From Desulfarculus sp. (lineage in GTDB: Bacteria; Desulfobacterota; Desulfarculia; Desulfarculales; Desulfarculaceae), in assembly GCA_020216625.1 (NCBI GenBank), contig JAIUYB010000028.1:1-11948 (forward strand): a stretch of 11,948 bases of DNA, read 5' to 3'. A program made the translations under genes and the position numbers. The notes beneath the pieces were generated by a model, which saw nothing but the letters and a program-made list of their open reading frames with translations, did no database searches and had not been told where the DNA came from. Each line of letters begins with the position of its first letter. Positions within the stretch are counted from its first letter, which is position 1. Shown here piece by piece: positions 1 to 7,400 of the stretch.

Positions 1-176
1 ATGGCCTCCTCGGCCTCGGAGTTGGACCCCATCTCCACGAACCCGAAGCCGCGGGAACGGCCGGTTTCGCGGTCGGTGATGATCCTGGCGGAGATCACCC
101 CGCCCACCTGGCTGAAGAGGTCGCGAAGTTCGTTGTCAGTGGTGCTGAAGGGCAGATTGCCGACATAGATATTCAT
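1..176 (-). CDS. RRM-domain RNA-binding protein, 5' part (runs off the left edge)
   Basis: The reverse strand from the ATG at 176-174 encodes 58 residues before the window ends. They begin MNIYVGNLPFSTTDNELRDL and contain both signatures of an RNA recognition motif: RNP2 (IYVGNL, residues 3-8) and RNP1 (RGFGFVEM, residues 42-49). The aromatic residues Tyr4, Phe44 and Phe46 that stack on RNA are present. Small one-RRM proteins of about 80-110 residues are common in cyanobacteria and deltaproteobacteria and bind single-stranded RNA. Several are cold-induced, but the RNA target here is unknown. An AGGA Shine-Dalgarno (186-189) sits 9 bases before the ATG, and a promoter lies just upstream at 211-238. 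The C-terminal end is outside the window, so a glycine-rich tail cannot be judged. Family assignment is very secure; the biological role is not. Confidence 0.93.
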   Translation of the reverse strand, partial: MNIYVGNLPFSTTDNELRDLFSQVGGVISARIITDRETGRSRGFGFVEMGSNSEAEEA

Positions 177-210
177 GAAACCGAGTCCTTTTCCGACCTG
201 AGTCGTTCAA

Positions 211-238
211 AGAATAGCAATCCCCCAGGCTATTGCAA
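211..238 (-). promoter_or_regulatory. Sigma70-type promoter of the RRM gene
   Basis: On the reverse strand a -35 TTGCAA (233-238) and a -10 TATTCT (211-216) are separated by 16 bases. Each box matches four of six consensus positions. Immediately upstream of the -35 is the palindrome GAAAATTTTC (239-248), placed where an UP element would contact the RNA polymerase alpha subunit. Transcription would start near 204, giving a leader of about 28 bases that contains the AGGA ribosome-binding site. This is pattern recognition only; no start site has been mapped. Confidence 0.5.
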
Positions 239-437
239 GAAAATTTTCATTGGCCCAGCCGTTAAAATGCAATCTGCCCCACGGCGAGATCAAAAAACAT
301 TATTTTCCTGCCGCGGTCAAGTCCGATGATTAACCCATTGGAATTGGTCAGGGCGGAAAAAACCGGTGGCGGTTGCGTTGAATCCGATTCAGCTACACAC
401 TGGCGACGAGGGAAAACATGTTTTAGGACGGTTGGAG

Positions 438-1295
438 ATGAGCGATCTTGATTACCGGGCGGTGGTCTTGGCTGGCGGCGGCAATCGCTGTGTGTGGCAG
501 GCGGGTTTTTGGGAGGTGGTGGCGCCGGCCCTGCCCCTCAAGCCAAAGGTGGTGGCCGGAGTCAGCGCGGGGGCCTATATCGCGGCCCTGCTGCTGTCCG
601 GGCGCAGCCAACAGGCCATGGAGTGGGCTTGCCGCGAGATGGGCGCCAACCGGCGCAACTTCTATCCCGACCGCCTGCTGCGCGGACAGCGCCCCTTCCC
701 CCACTACGAGATATATGGTCGCGCCCTGAGCGACCTCTTGGACCAGTCCGCTCTGGATGTCCTGCGTCAAGGTCCGGAACTGCGGGTGCTCTTGGCCCGT
801 CCTCCGGCTTGGTGCGGACCCAATTTCGCCCTGTTGGTGGGTTTCATAACCTATGCCCTGGAGAAGCACCTCAAAGGTCCTTTGCATCCGCAGTGGCCCA
901 GCCAGGTCGGTTTCCGACCGGAGGTGGTGCGGGTCCAGGACTGCCAACGCGCCGAGGAATTGAAGGAGTTGATCATCGCCACCTCCTGCACCCCACCCAT
1001 CCTGCCGGTGATGTGTCGCGGGGGCGAGCCGGTCCTGGACGGCGGACTGGTGGACAACGTGCCTTTGGCGGCCCTGAATCCCGAGGACCGGCCGGCCCTG
1101 ATCCTGCTGAGCCGCCGCTACGACCCAGCCCAGTTGCGTGGCCATGAGGGCCTGACCTATCTCCAGCCGTCGCGGCCGGTGGCCTCGGCCAAGTGGGACT
1201 ACACCAATCCCGACGCCCTGCGTCGCACCAAGGAGCTGGGGTGGGAGGACGGGCGGCGTTTTTTGGAAAAGGGACCAGAGGCCCTACAGCGTTAG
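438..1295 (+). CDS. Patatin-like phospholipase family protein
   Basis: This predicted cytoplasmic serine lipid acyl hydrolase has 285 residues. The patatin catalytic layout is present. A glycine-rich oxyanion loop (GGGNR, residues 13-17) is followed by the nucleophile elbow GVSAG with Ser43, and the dyad aspartate lies in DGG with Asp201. One oddity is that the Gly that usually follows the basic residue of the oxyanion motif (GGGxRG) is Cys18 here. No signal peptide or membrane helix is seen. The ATG at 438 is chosen because AGGA (425-428) lies 9 bases upstream and the conserved domain begins only a few residues later. The frame stays open back to a GTG at 366, but those 24 extra residues show no conserved feature. 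The substrate could be phospholipids or another acyl ester. The gene stands alone between a divergent RRM gene and a convergent TolC gene. Confidence 0.87.
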   Translation: MSDLDYRAVVLAGGGNRCVWQAGFWEVVAPALPLKPKVVAGVSAGAYIAALLLSGRSQQAMEWACREMGANRRNFYPDRLLRGQRPFPHYEIYGRALSDLLDQSALDVLRQGPELRVLLARPPAWCGPNFALLVGFITYALEKHLKGPLHPQWPSQVGFRPEVVRVQDCQRAEELKELIIATSCTPPILPVMCRGGEPVLDGGLVDNVPLAALNPEDRPALILLSRRYDPAQLRGHEGLTYLQPSRPVASAKWDYTNPDALRRTKELGWEDGRRFLEKGPEALQR

Positions 1296-1557
1296 CCCCG
1301 CTCCGCCCGATGGTCGTCCTGGAGGGGATCGACGCGCCTCACCCGGGAAAACAGGCTGCTATCGTTGCGCTTATGGTGGCGGGGGTAGGGCTGCCATGGG
1401 CGCGCCAAAAGCGGAAACATCCCCTGGATGTCGCTCGCCAGGGGTTTACGGTCGACGGCGCGGGGCCAATTCATCCCCCAGGCGGCCATCACCGCCGGCC
1501 TGGCGGCCAGGAAACAGCGCGGACGGGTGGGAAGGAGTCGGGCATGGCCATTGCCGG
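1296..1557. other. Convergent intergenic gap without a recognisable gene
   Basis: These 262 bases lie between the stop codons of the patatin and TolC genes. Short open frames exist on both strands. One on the minus strand, reading MMAAWGMNWPRAVDRKP from about 1492, is intact for 66 codons, but I recognise no family and see no ribosome-binding site. A small hairpin (GGCGG 1481-1485 with CCGCC 1492-1496) has no T-run, so it is not a convincing terminator. It may be spacer or the remains of a lost gene. Confidence 0.4.
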
Positions 1558-2874
1558 CTAGGGCTTGGCCAGGGATTGGTGCCCGATGCCGATGGCGAAG
1601 TCCAAGTCCACCCTAGCCTGCCAATAGTCGTAGACCGCCTGGACCAGGTCGCTGCGGGCCTGGGTCAGCGAAAGCTCCGCGTCGCTGTATTCGATGGCGT
1701 TGCCCGCGCCGGTGCGGTAGCGGCCCTCGGCCAGGTCCATGTTCTCCTGGGCCTGGCGCAGGCCTTCGCGGGCGGTGTCGATGCTCTCCAGGGCTTGGTT
1801 GACCGATAGGTAGGCCGAGGAGACATCCTTGGCAACCTGGAGCTCGCGTTCGCGCAGGAGCGACTTGGTGCGCAGACGGTTGGCCCGGGCCTCGTTGACC
1901 TGACCCTGGGTCTTGAAGCCGGAGAAAAGGGACCAGTTCAGGGTCGCCCCGGCCTGCCAGGACTCCAACAGCGGGAATTCGATGTTTTGCCAGTTGTAGC
2001 TGGCCCCCAGGCTGAGGCTGGGGAAGTAGTTGCCCTGGGCGGCGACGATCGAGGCCTCGGCGGCCAGGATCTGGGCCTCGGCATCGGCCAGCTCGGGTCG
2101 GGCCTTGCGGGCCTGGTCCAGGAGCTGCTCGGGGTTTGGCGGCCGGCGGGGGCTTTGGGTCAGTGGGGCCAGTTCATAATCGCCTTCCACCGGGGGACCG
2201 CCCAACTGCTGCTCCAGGGTCACCTTGGCCGTGCGCAGGTTGTATTGGGCCTTGATCAGGTTCAGGCGGCTTTTGGCCCGGTCGGCTTCGCCCTTGGTCA
2301 CATCGATCTTGGGCTTGAGGCCGGATTCGAACAGGGCCTGGGCTTGTTCCAAGTGGGCGTCCTGCACCCGCAGGGAATCCTGGTTGACGCCCACCAGCTC
2401 CTCCTTGCGCAGCACGTCGTAATAGGCCTTGCTCACCGATTGCACCAGTTGCGCCAAGTTGGTGAAACGCTGCTGGCGGGTGGAGGACAGGTTGTGGCGG
2501 CTCTGTTCAACCTGGCCGCTGGTGGCCCCGAAATCGTAGAGGTACTGCGAGACCGACAAGGTGTTCTGGTAGGTGTTGAACTCGTTGCCGCTGCCGCCGG
2601 AGGCCGCGGCGTAGGCCTCGCTCTCATACCAGTTGCGGTTGTAGAGCGATTTGTTGGAGATTTGGGGCAGGTAGCCCGCCACGGCCTGGGTGACCCGGGC
2701 CTCGGCCGCCCGCACCTGCTGTTCGGCTTGGGCCAGACTGGGGTTGCGCTCCACCGCGATGGCCAGGACCTGGTCCAGACTTAGGTTGGTCGGCGCCTGC
2801 GCCCCCAGGCCGAGGGCCGGAAAACATAGGAGCGCCACGCCGGCAATAAGCGGAAACGCTTGGCGAAATATCAT
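1558..2874 (-). CDS. TolC-family outer-membrane efflux channel
   Basis: The 438-residue precursor is the outer-membrane exit duct of a tripartite exporter. An N-terminal Sec signal peptide (about residues 1-24, ending near GLGAQA) is followed by the two tandem outer-membrane-efflux repeats typical of the family. Repeat 1 covers roughly residues 32-225 and repeat 2 roughly 248-430. The repeats echo each other: NPSLAQAEQQVRAAEARV against RPELADAEAQILAAEASI, and YLYDFGATSGQV against WSLFSGFKTQGQV. Long Ala/Gln-rich stretches fit the periplasmic alpha-helical barrel. The ATG at 2874 is chosen because it opens the signal peptide and GGAG (2881-2884) lies 6 bases upstream. The frame is open further, to 3021, but that extension is unlike a protein start. 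The gene is transcribed away from the adaptor and pump genes, which strongly suggests one system. Unlike OprM/NodT-type channels it shows no lipobox. Confidence 0.92.
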   Translation of the reverse strand: MIFRQAFPLIAGVALLCFPALGLGAQAPTNLSLDQVLAIAVERNPSLAQAEQQVRAAEARVTQAVAGYLPQISNKSLYNRNWYESEAYAAASGGSGNEFNTYQNTLSVSQYLYDFGATSGQVEQSRHNLSSTRQQRFTNLAQLVQSVSKAYYDVLRKEELVGVNQDSLRVQDAHLEQAQALFESGLKPKIDVTKGEADRAKSRLNLIKAQYNLRTAKVTLEQQLGGPPVEGDYELAPLTQSPRRPPNPEQLLDQARKARPELADAEAQILAAEASIVAAQGNYFPSLSLGASYNWQNIEFPLLESWQAGATLNWSLFSGFKTQGQVNEARANRLRTKSLLRERELQVAKDVSSAYLSVNQALESIDTAREGLRQAQENMDLAEGRYRTGAGNAIEYSDAELSLTQARSDLVQAVYDYWQARVDLDFAIGIGHQSLAKP

Positions 2875-2974
2875 CGGTTTCTCCGCAAGGATGGCGGCGG
2901 TCTCGCTGGATCGCCACCCGCGAAAACGTCGGCGGCAAAGCAGGTAAATAAGTTGTCCCTCAAGCCTTTTATAC

Positions 2975-3002
2975 ATTAGATTAAAGATGGATTGCTTTGC
3001 AA
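2975..3002 (-). promoter_or_regulatory. Putative promoter of the TolC-family gene
   Basis: On the reverse strand TTGCAA (2997-3002) and TCTAAT (2975-2980) are spaced by 16 bases, matching four and five of six consensus positions. The leader to the start codon would be about 95 bases. The -35 box is half of a perfect inverted repeat, TTGC-TTT-GCAA (2992-3002), so a repressor bound there would cover the promoter. I found no comparably good promoter for the divergent adaptor gene. Confidence 0.38.
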
Positions 3003-3050
3003 CTTCACTTGCGAATGCCACTCTAGAGCTTTCAGCCGACAGAGTATCTC

Positions 3051-3060
3051 CGCAATTGCG
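3051..3060. promoter_or_regulatory. Palindrome CGCAATTGCG in the efflux control region
   Basis: A perfect 10-base palindrome lies 15 bases before the adaptor ATG. The heptamer TTGCGAA overlaps its right side (3056-3062) and recurs at 3009-3015. Another 8-base palindrome, CTCTAGAG, is at 3021-3028. Such a cluster between divergent efflux genes is the usual place for a TetR- or MarR-type operator, but no regulator gene is visible nearby and the assignment is inference. Confidence 0.3.
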
Positions 3061-3075
3061 AAAGGTGGCCGGGGG

Positions 3076-4260
3076 ATGGGCGAACGATTGGGTTCAATAG
3101 TCATTGGGCGGAACCTGGCCAGGGTCTGCCTAGCGTTGATCATCGGCCTTCTCCTGAGCGCCTGTTCGGGGTCCGAGGAAAAAAAGGCCGCCTCCGAGCG
3201 GCCGCCGGCCCCGGTGGTGCTGGGCCAGACCCGGACCGCCTCGGTGCCGGTGTCGGTCCTGGCCATCGGCCGGGTGGAGGCCCTGGCCACGGTTTCCCTG
3301 CGCAGCCAGGTGGGGGGCCAACTCCAAAAAGTCCACTTCGCCGAAGGCCAACTGGTCAAGGCCGGCCAGCTTTTGGCCAACATCGACCCCCGCCCCTACC
3401 AGGCCGCCTTGGATCAGGCCATCGCCAACCTGGAGCGCGACGAGGCCACCCTGAGGGAATACCGCCGGGAGGTGGAGCGAAACCAGAAGATGGTGGAGCG
3501 CAATTTCATCAGCCGCCAGGACTATGACAAGAGCGTGGCCCAGGCCGAGAGCCAAGCCGCCACGGTCAAGGCCGACCAGGCCGCCATCGAGAAAGCCCGC
3601 CTGGACCTGGCCAATTGCTCGATCACCGCGCCGCTCACCGGCCAGACCGGAAGCCTGCTGATCAACCCAGGCAACATCATACAGGCCAACAGCGACACCC
3701 TGGTGGTGATCAAGCAGGTGCAGCCCACCTATGTCACCTTCGCGGTGCCAGAGCGCGAGCTGAGCCAAATCCGGCGGCGCATGGCCAAGGCCACCCTCAA
3801 GGTCGCCGTCACCCTGCCACCCCCATCCGATCTGGTCGAGCAGGGCGAACTGACCTTCGTGGACAACCAGGTGGACGCCAAAACCGGCACCGTGACCCTC
3901 AAGGGCACCTTCGCCAACACCGACCTGGGCCTGTGGCCAGGTCAGTTCGTCAATGTCTCCCTGGATCTCTACACCCTGGATGGCGCGGTGCTGGCCCCGG
4001 CCCGGGCCATCCAGAACGGGCCCCAAGGGCAGTTGGTCTTCGTGGCCAAGCCCGACCTGACCGTGGAAGCGCGACCGGTGCAGACCGGACCCCTGCATGA
4101 CCAGGAGGTGGTGATCTTCAAGGGCCTGGCCGCCGGCGAAAAGGTCGTGGTGGATGGCCAACTGGCCTTGTATACCGGGGCCAAGGTTTACGAGAGCGCG
4201 GGCGCGTCCCCGACACCGGGTCCCAAGGCCGGGGCCGGCAAGGTGGACCAACAACCATGA
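3076..4260 (+). CDS. RND efflux periplasmic adaptor (membrane-fusion protein), lipoprotein
   Basis: This 394-residue HlyD/AcrA-type adaptor would bridge the RND pump and the TolC channel. Residues 12-30 form a lipoprotein signal with lipobox LSAC, so Cys30 should be lipidated. A barrel-sandwich (lipoyl-like) half-motif (about 76-104, including GQLVKAGQLLANIDPRPY) leads into an alpha-helical hairpin of charged heptads (about 109-178). The second lipoyl half follows, with the conserved ITAPLTG (183-189) and NPGN (197-200). A beta-barrel covers about 215-300 and a membrane-proximal domain about 303-372. A Pro/Gly/Ala-rich tail ends the protein. The ATG at 3076 is chosen because the signal peptide starts there and AGGTGG (3063-3068) lies 7 bases upstream. 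The frame is open back to 2992 without a better start. The stop overlaps the pump start by four bases, so translation is probably coupled. Confidence 0.93.
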   Translation: MGERLGSIVIGRNLARVCLALIIGLLLSACSGSEEKKAASERPPAPVVLGQTRTASVPVSVLAIGRVEALATVSLRSQVGGQLQKVHFAEGQLVKAGQLLANIDPRPYQAALDQAIANLERDEATLREYRREVERNQKMVERNFISRQDYDKSVAQAESQAATVKADQAAIEKARLDLANCSITAPLTGQTGSLLINPGNIIQANSDTLVVIKQVQPTYVTFAVPERELSQIRRRMAKATLKVAVTLPPPSDLVEQGELTFVDNQVDAKTGTVTLKGTFANTDLGLWPGQFVNVSLDLYTLDGAVLAPARAIQNGPQGQLVFVAKPDLTVEARPVQTGPLHDQEVVIFKGLAAGEKVVVDGQLALYTGAKVYESAGASPTPGPKAGAGKVDQQP

Positions 4261-7200
4261 GCCCCACCGAACTCTTCATCCGTCGCCCGGTGGCCACCAC
4301 CCTGATCTCGCTGGGCATGCTGCTTTTCGGCGTTCTGGGTTATCTCCAGTTGCCCACCAGCGACCTGCCCAATGTCGACTATCCCACCATCACCGTCAGC
4401 GCCAGTCTGCCCGGGGCCAGCCCCGAGACCATGGCCACGGCGGTGGCCATGCCCCTGGAGCGCGAGTTCACCGACATCTCTGGCCTGGCCAGCATGAGCT
4501 CCAGCAGCACCATGGGCAGCACCTCCATCACCCTGCAGTTCGACCTGAGCCGCAATATCGACGCCGCGGCCCAGGACGTGCAAGCGGCCATGTCCAAGGC
4601 GGTGCTGCCCAGCAACATGCCCAGCCCGCCCACCTATAGCAAGACCAACGCCTCGGCCCAACCGGTCTTCTACCTGGCCATAGGCTCGGAGACGGTGCCG
4701 CTCTACACCGTAAACGACTACGCCCAGACCCTGGTGGCGCGGCGTATTTCGATGCTCAATGGGGTCGGCCAGGTGCTGCTTTATGGCGAACAGAAGTATT
4801 CGCCGCGGGTGCAGCTCAATCCCCAGACCCTGGCCAGCTTGGGCATCGGCATGGACCAGGTGGCCGACGCCATCACCCAGGAGAACGTGGACCTGCCGCT
4901 GGGCAATCTGGACGGCCCCTACAAGAGCCTGACCCTACAGGCCACCGGGCAGTTGATGACCGCGCGGGAGTACCGGCCGATCATCGTCAGCTACCAGAAC
5001 GGCAAGCCGGTGCGCCTGGAAGATCTGGGCCAGGTCATCGACAGCGTGCAGCTAAATAAATCCGGGGCTTGGTGGAAGGGCCACCGGGCCATCGTGCTGG
5101 CGATCAAGCGCCAGCCCGGAGCCAACACCATCGACGTGGTGGACCAGATCCGCAAGATGCTGCCCGAAATCCAGAAACAGTTGCCGGGCTCCATCAACCT
5201 CGTGGTGCTTTACGACCAGTCCACCTCCATCCGCGAATCGGTGACCGATGTGAAGTTCACCCTGCTCCTGGCCATCGCCCTGGTCATCCTGGTGGTCTTC
5301 CTGTTCCTGAAAAACGCCTCTGCCACCATCATCACCAGCCTGGCGGTGCCCATGAGCCTGATCACCACCTTCTCGGTGATGTGGGCCCTGGATTTCAGCC
5401 TGGACAACCTCTCGCTGATGGCCCTGACCCTCTCGGTGGGCTTCGTGGTGGACGACGCCATCGTGGTGCTGGAGAACATCGTGCGCCACATGGAGATGGG
5501 CAAGAAGCCCTTCCGGGCGGCGCTGGACGGGGCCCAGGAGATCGGTTTCACCATCATCTCCATGACCCTGTCCCTGGCGGTGGTCTTTCTGCCGGTGGTG
5601 TTCATGGCGGGCATGATCGGACGCCTTCTCAAGGAGTTCGCCGTCACCATCACCATGGCCATCTTGGTCAGCGGATTCGTCTCCTTGAGCCTGACCCCGA
5701 TGCTGGCGGGGCGTTTCCTGCGCCAGGGCAGGGACGAGGCCCACGGCCAGGGCGTGGCCCGGGCCGAGAGCGAGGGCGGCTTCATCTTCCGCCCCTTGGT
5801 CAAGGGCTACGAATTCCTGCTGCATTGGGTGCTGGAGCACCGGCTCACCACCATCCTCATCGCCGCGGCCCTCCTGGCCGGCACGGTGCACCTTTACCTG
5901 ATCACGCCCAAGGGGTTCATCCCCAGCGAGGACCAGGGGATGTTCATCGCCTACACCATGGCCGACGAGGGCATCTCCTACGACAACATGACCCAACACA
6001 TGAAGGCGGTCAGTCAGATCATCGCCTCCGACCCGGCGGTGGAGGGGGCGATGCCGATCGTGGGCTCGGGCACCATGAACAACGGCATAATCTTCGTGCT
6101 GCTCAAGCCCAGTCACGAACGCGACGTCAGCCCCGAGCAGATCATCGCCCGGCTTTGGCCCCGGGTGGCGGTGGTGCCGGGCATCATGACCTTCATGCAG
6201 AACCCGCCCGCCATCCAGGTGGACACCACCGGCGGCAAGGCGGCCTACCAATACACCCTGGTGGGCACCCAGGCCGAGGACCTCTACCCGGCGGCGGGCA
6301 AGTTCATCGCAGCCCTGCGGGGACTGGCCCAGGTGCGCGACGTCAGTTCGGACATGATGATCAGCACCCCCCAGGTCAAGCTCTTGATCGACCGCGACAA
6401 GGCGTCGACCCTGGGAGTGGACGCTCAGGCCATCGAGACCGCGCTTTATTCCAGCTTCGGCGGACGGCAAGTCACCACCATCAACGCCTCGGCCGACCAG
6501 TACCGGGTGATCCTGGAGCTGCTGCCGAGTTTCCAGAACCGGCCCGAGGACCTGGAGTGGCTCTATGTGCGCTCCAGCCAGGGCAACATGGTGCCCCTGC
6601 CGGTGCTGGCCCAAACCCAGCTCCAGTTGGGCCCCAGCCAGGTGAACCACTATGGCCAGTTGCCCTCGGTGACGGTCAGCTTCAACACCGCTCCCGGGGT
6701 CAGCCTGGGCGAGGCCACCAACCTGGTGACCAAGCTGGCCGAGCAGACCCTGCCGCCCACCGTCTCCGGGCGCTTTCAAGGCACGGCCCAGGAGTTCCAG
6801 AAGTCCATCACCAGCTTGATGCTCCTGATCCTGATGGCCCTGGGGGTGATCTACCTGATCCTGGGCATCCTCTACGAGAGCTTCATCCACCCGGTCACCA
6901 TCCTGGCCGGGCTGCCCTCGGCCGCCTTCGGAGCCCTGCTCACTCTGGTCATCTTCGGCCAGGAGCTGAACCTCTACGGCTTCGTGGGCGTGATCATGCT
7001 GATCGGCATCGTGAAGAAAAACGCCATCATGATGATCGACTTCGCCCTGGAGGCGGAGCGTGGCCAGGGCCTGAGCCCGCGCGAGGCCATCTTCCAGGGC
7101 GGCGTCTCTCGTTTCCGGCCGATCATGATGACCACCGTGGCCGCCTTCGCCGGCATCCTGCCCATCGCCCTGGGCATCGGCGCCGGCGGCGGCTCGCGCC

Positions 7201-7373
7201 AACCCCTGGGCCTGGCGGTCTGCGGCGGGTTGGTGGTCAGCCAGGTGATCACCCTGCTGATCACCCCAGTGATCTACACCTATTTCGACGAGTGGTCGCA
7301 CCGCTTCGGACGCAAGCGCAAGGCTGGGGACGAGGACGAGGGCGAAGCCCAGCCAGTGCCTACGTCGGGTTAG
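4257..7373 (+). CDS. RND multidrug efflux pump, MdtB/MdtC-like (HAE1 family)
   Basis: This proton-driven inner-membrane exporter has 1038 residues, normal for the family. Its start, SPTELFIRRPVATTLISLG, closely resembles MdtC/MuxC-type pumps. Landmarks include SASLPGASPETMA (about 47-59), the first periplasmic loop, and the paired proton-relay aspartates in TM4 (VGFVVDDAIVVLENI, Asp399 and Asp400). A lysine in TM10, in GIVKKNAIMM (Lys921), corresponds to AcrB Lys940, followed by the conserved RFRPIMMTTVAAFAG. Twelve membrane segments and two large periplasmic loops are evident from hydrophobicity. AGGTGG (4241-4246) lies 10 bases before the ATG, and the start overlaps the adaptor stop. MdtB/MdtC pumps of enterobacteria work as a mixed trimer of two subunits; here only one pump gene is present, so a homotrimer is expected. 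Substrates cannot be read from the sequence; relatives export bile salts, novobiocin and other amphiphiles. Confidence 0.95.
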   Translation: MSPTELFIRRPVATTLISLGMLLFGVLGYLQLPTSDLPNVDYPTITVSASLPGASPETMATAVAMPLEREFTDISGLASMSSSSTMGSTSITLQFDLSRNIDAAAQDVQAAMSKAVLPSNMPSPPTYSKTNASAQPVFYLAIGSETVPLYTVNDYAQTLVARRISMLNGVGQVLLYGEQKYSPRVQLNPQTLASLGIGMDQVADAITQENVDLPLGNLDGPYKSLTLQATGQLMTAREYRPIIVSYQNGKPVRLEDLGQVIDSVQLNKSGAWWKGHRAIVLAIKRQPGANTIDVVDQIRKMLPEIQKQLPGSINLVVLYDQSTSIRESVTDVKFTLLLAIALVILVVFLFLKNASATIITSLAVPMSLITTFSVMWALDFSLDNLSLMALTLSVGFVVDDAIVVLENIVRHMEMGKKPFRAALDGAQEIGFTIISMTLSLAVVFLPVVFMAGMIGRLLKEFAVTITMAILVSGFVSLSLTPMLAGRFLRQGRDEAHGQGVARAESEGGFIFRPLVKGYEFLLHWVLEHRLTTILIAAALLAGTVHLYLITPKGFIPSEDQGMFIAYTMADEGISYDNMTQHMKAVSQIIASDPAVEGAMPIVGSGTMNNGIIFVLLKPSHERDVSPEQIIARLWPRVAVVPGIMTFMQNPPAIQVDTTGGKAAYQYTLVGTQAEDLYPAAGKFIAALRGLAQVRDVSSDMMISTPQVKLLIDRDKASTLGVDAQAIETALYSSFGGRQVTTINASADQYRVILELLPSFQNRPEDLEWLYVRSSQGNMVPLPVLAQTQLQLGPSQVNHYGQLPSVTVSFNTAPGVSLGEATNLVTKLAEQTLPPTVSGRFQGTAQEFQKSITSLMLLILMALGVIYLILGILYESFIHPVTILAGLPSAAFGALLTLVIFGQELNLYGFVGVIMLIGIVKKNAIMMIDFALEAERGQGLSPREAIFQGGVSRFRPIMMTTVAAFAGILPIALGIGAGGGSRQPLGLAVCGGLVVSQVITLLITPVIYTYFDEWSHRFGRKRKAGDEDEGEAQPVPTSG

Positions 7374-7379
7374 GCCCGC

Positions 7380-7400
7380 CGAGGGGGCGTTTAGCCCTCG
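7380..7400. terminator. Weak hairpin between the convergent pump and MFS genes
   Basis: CGAGGG (7380-7385) pairs with CCCTCG (7395-7400) around a 9-base loop. It lies across the 17-base gap and the last codons of the MFS gene, where a two-way terminator would be expected. There is no T-run on either side, so it is at best a partial or Rho-assisted signal. Confidence 0.22.

Noticed and set aside
2875..3021. N-terminal extension of the TolC protein to 3021
   Set aside because: It would bury the signal peptide behind 49 residues, and it crosses the control region; the ATG at 2874 has GGAG at 6 bases.
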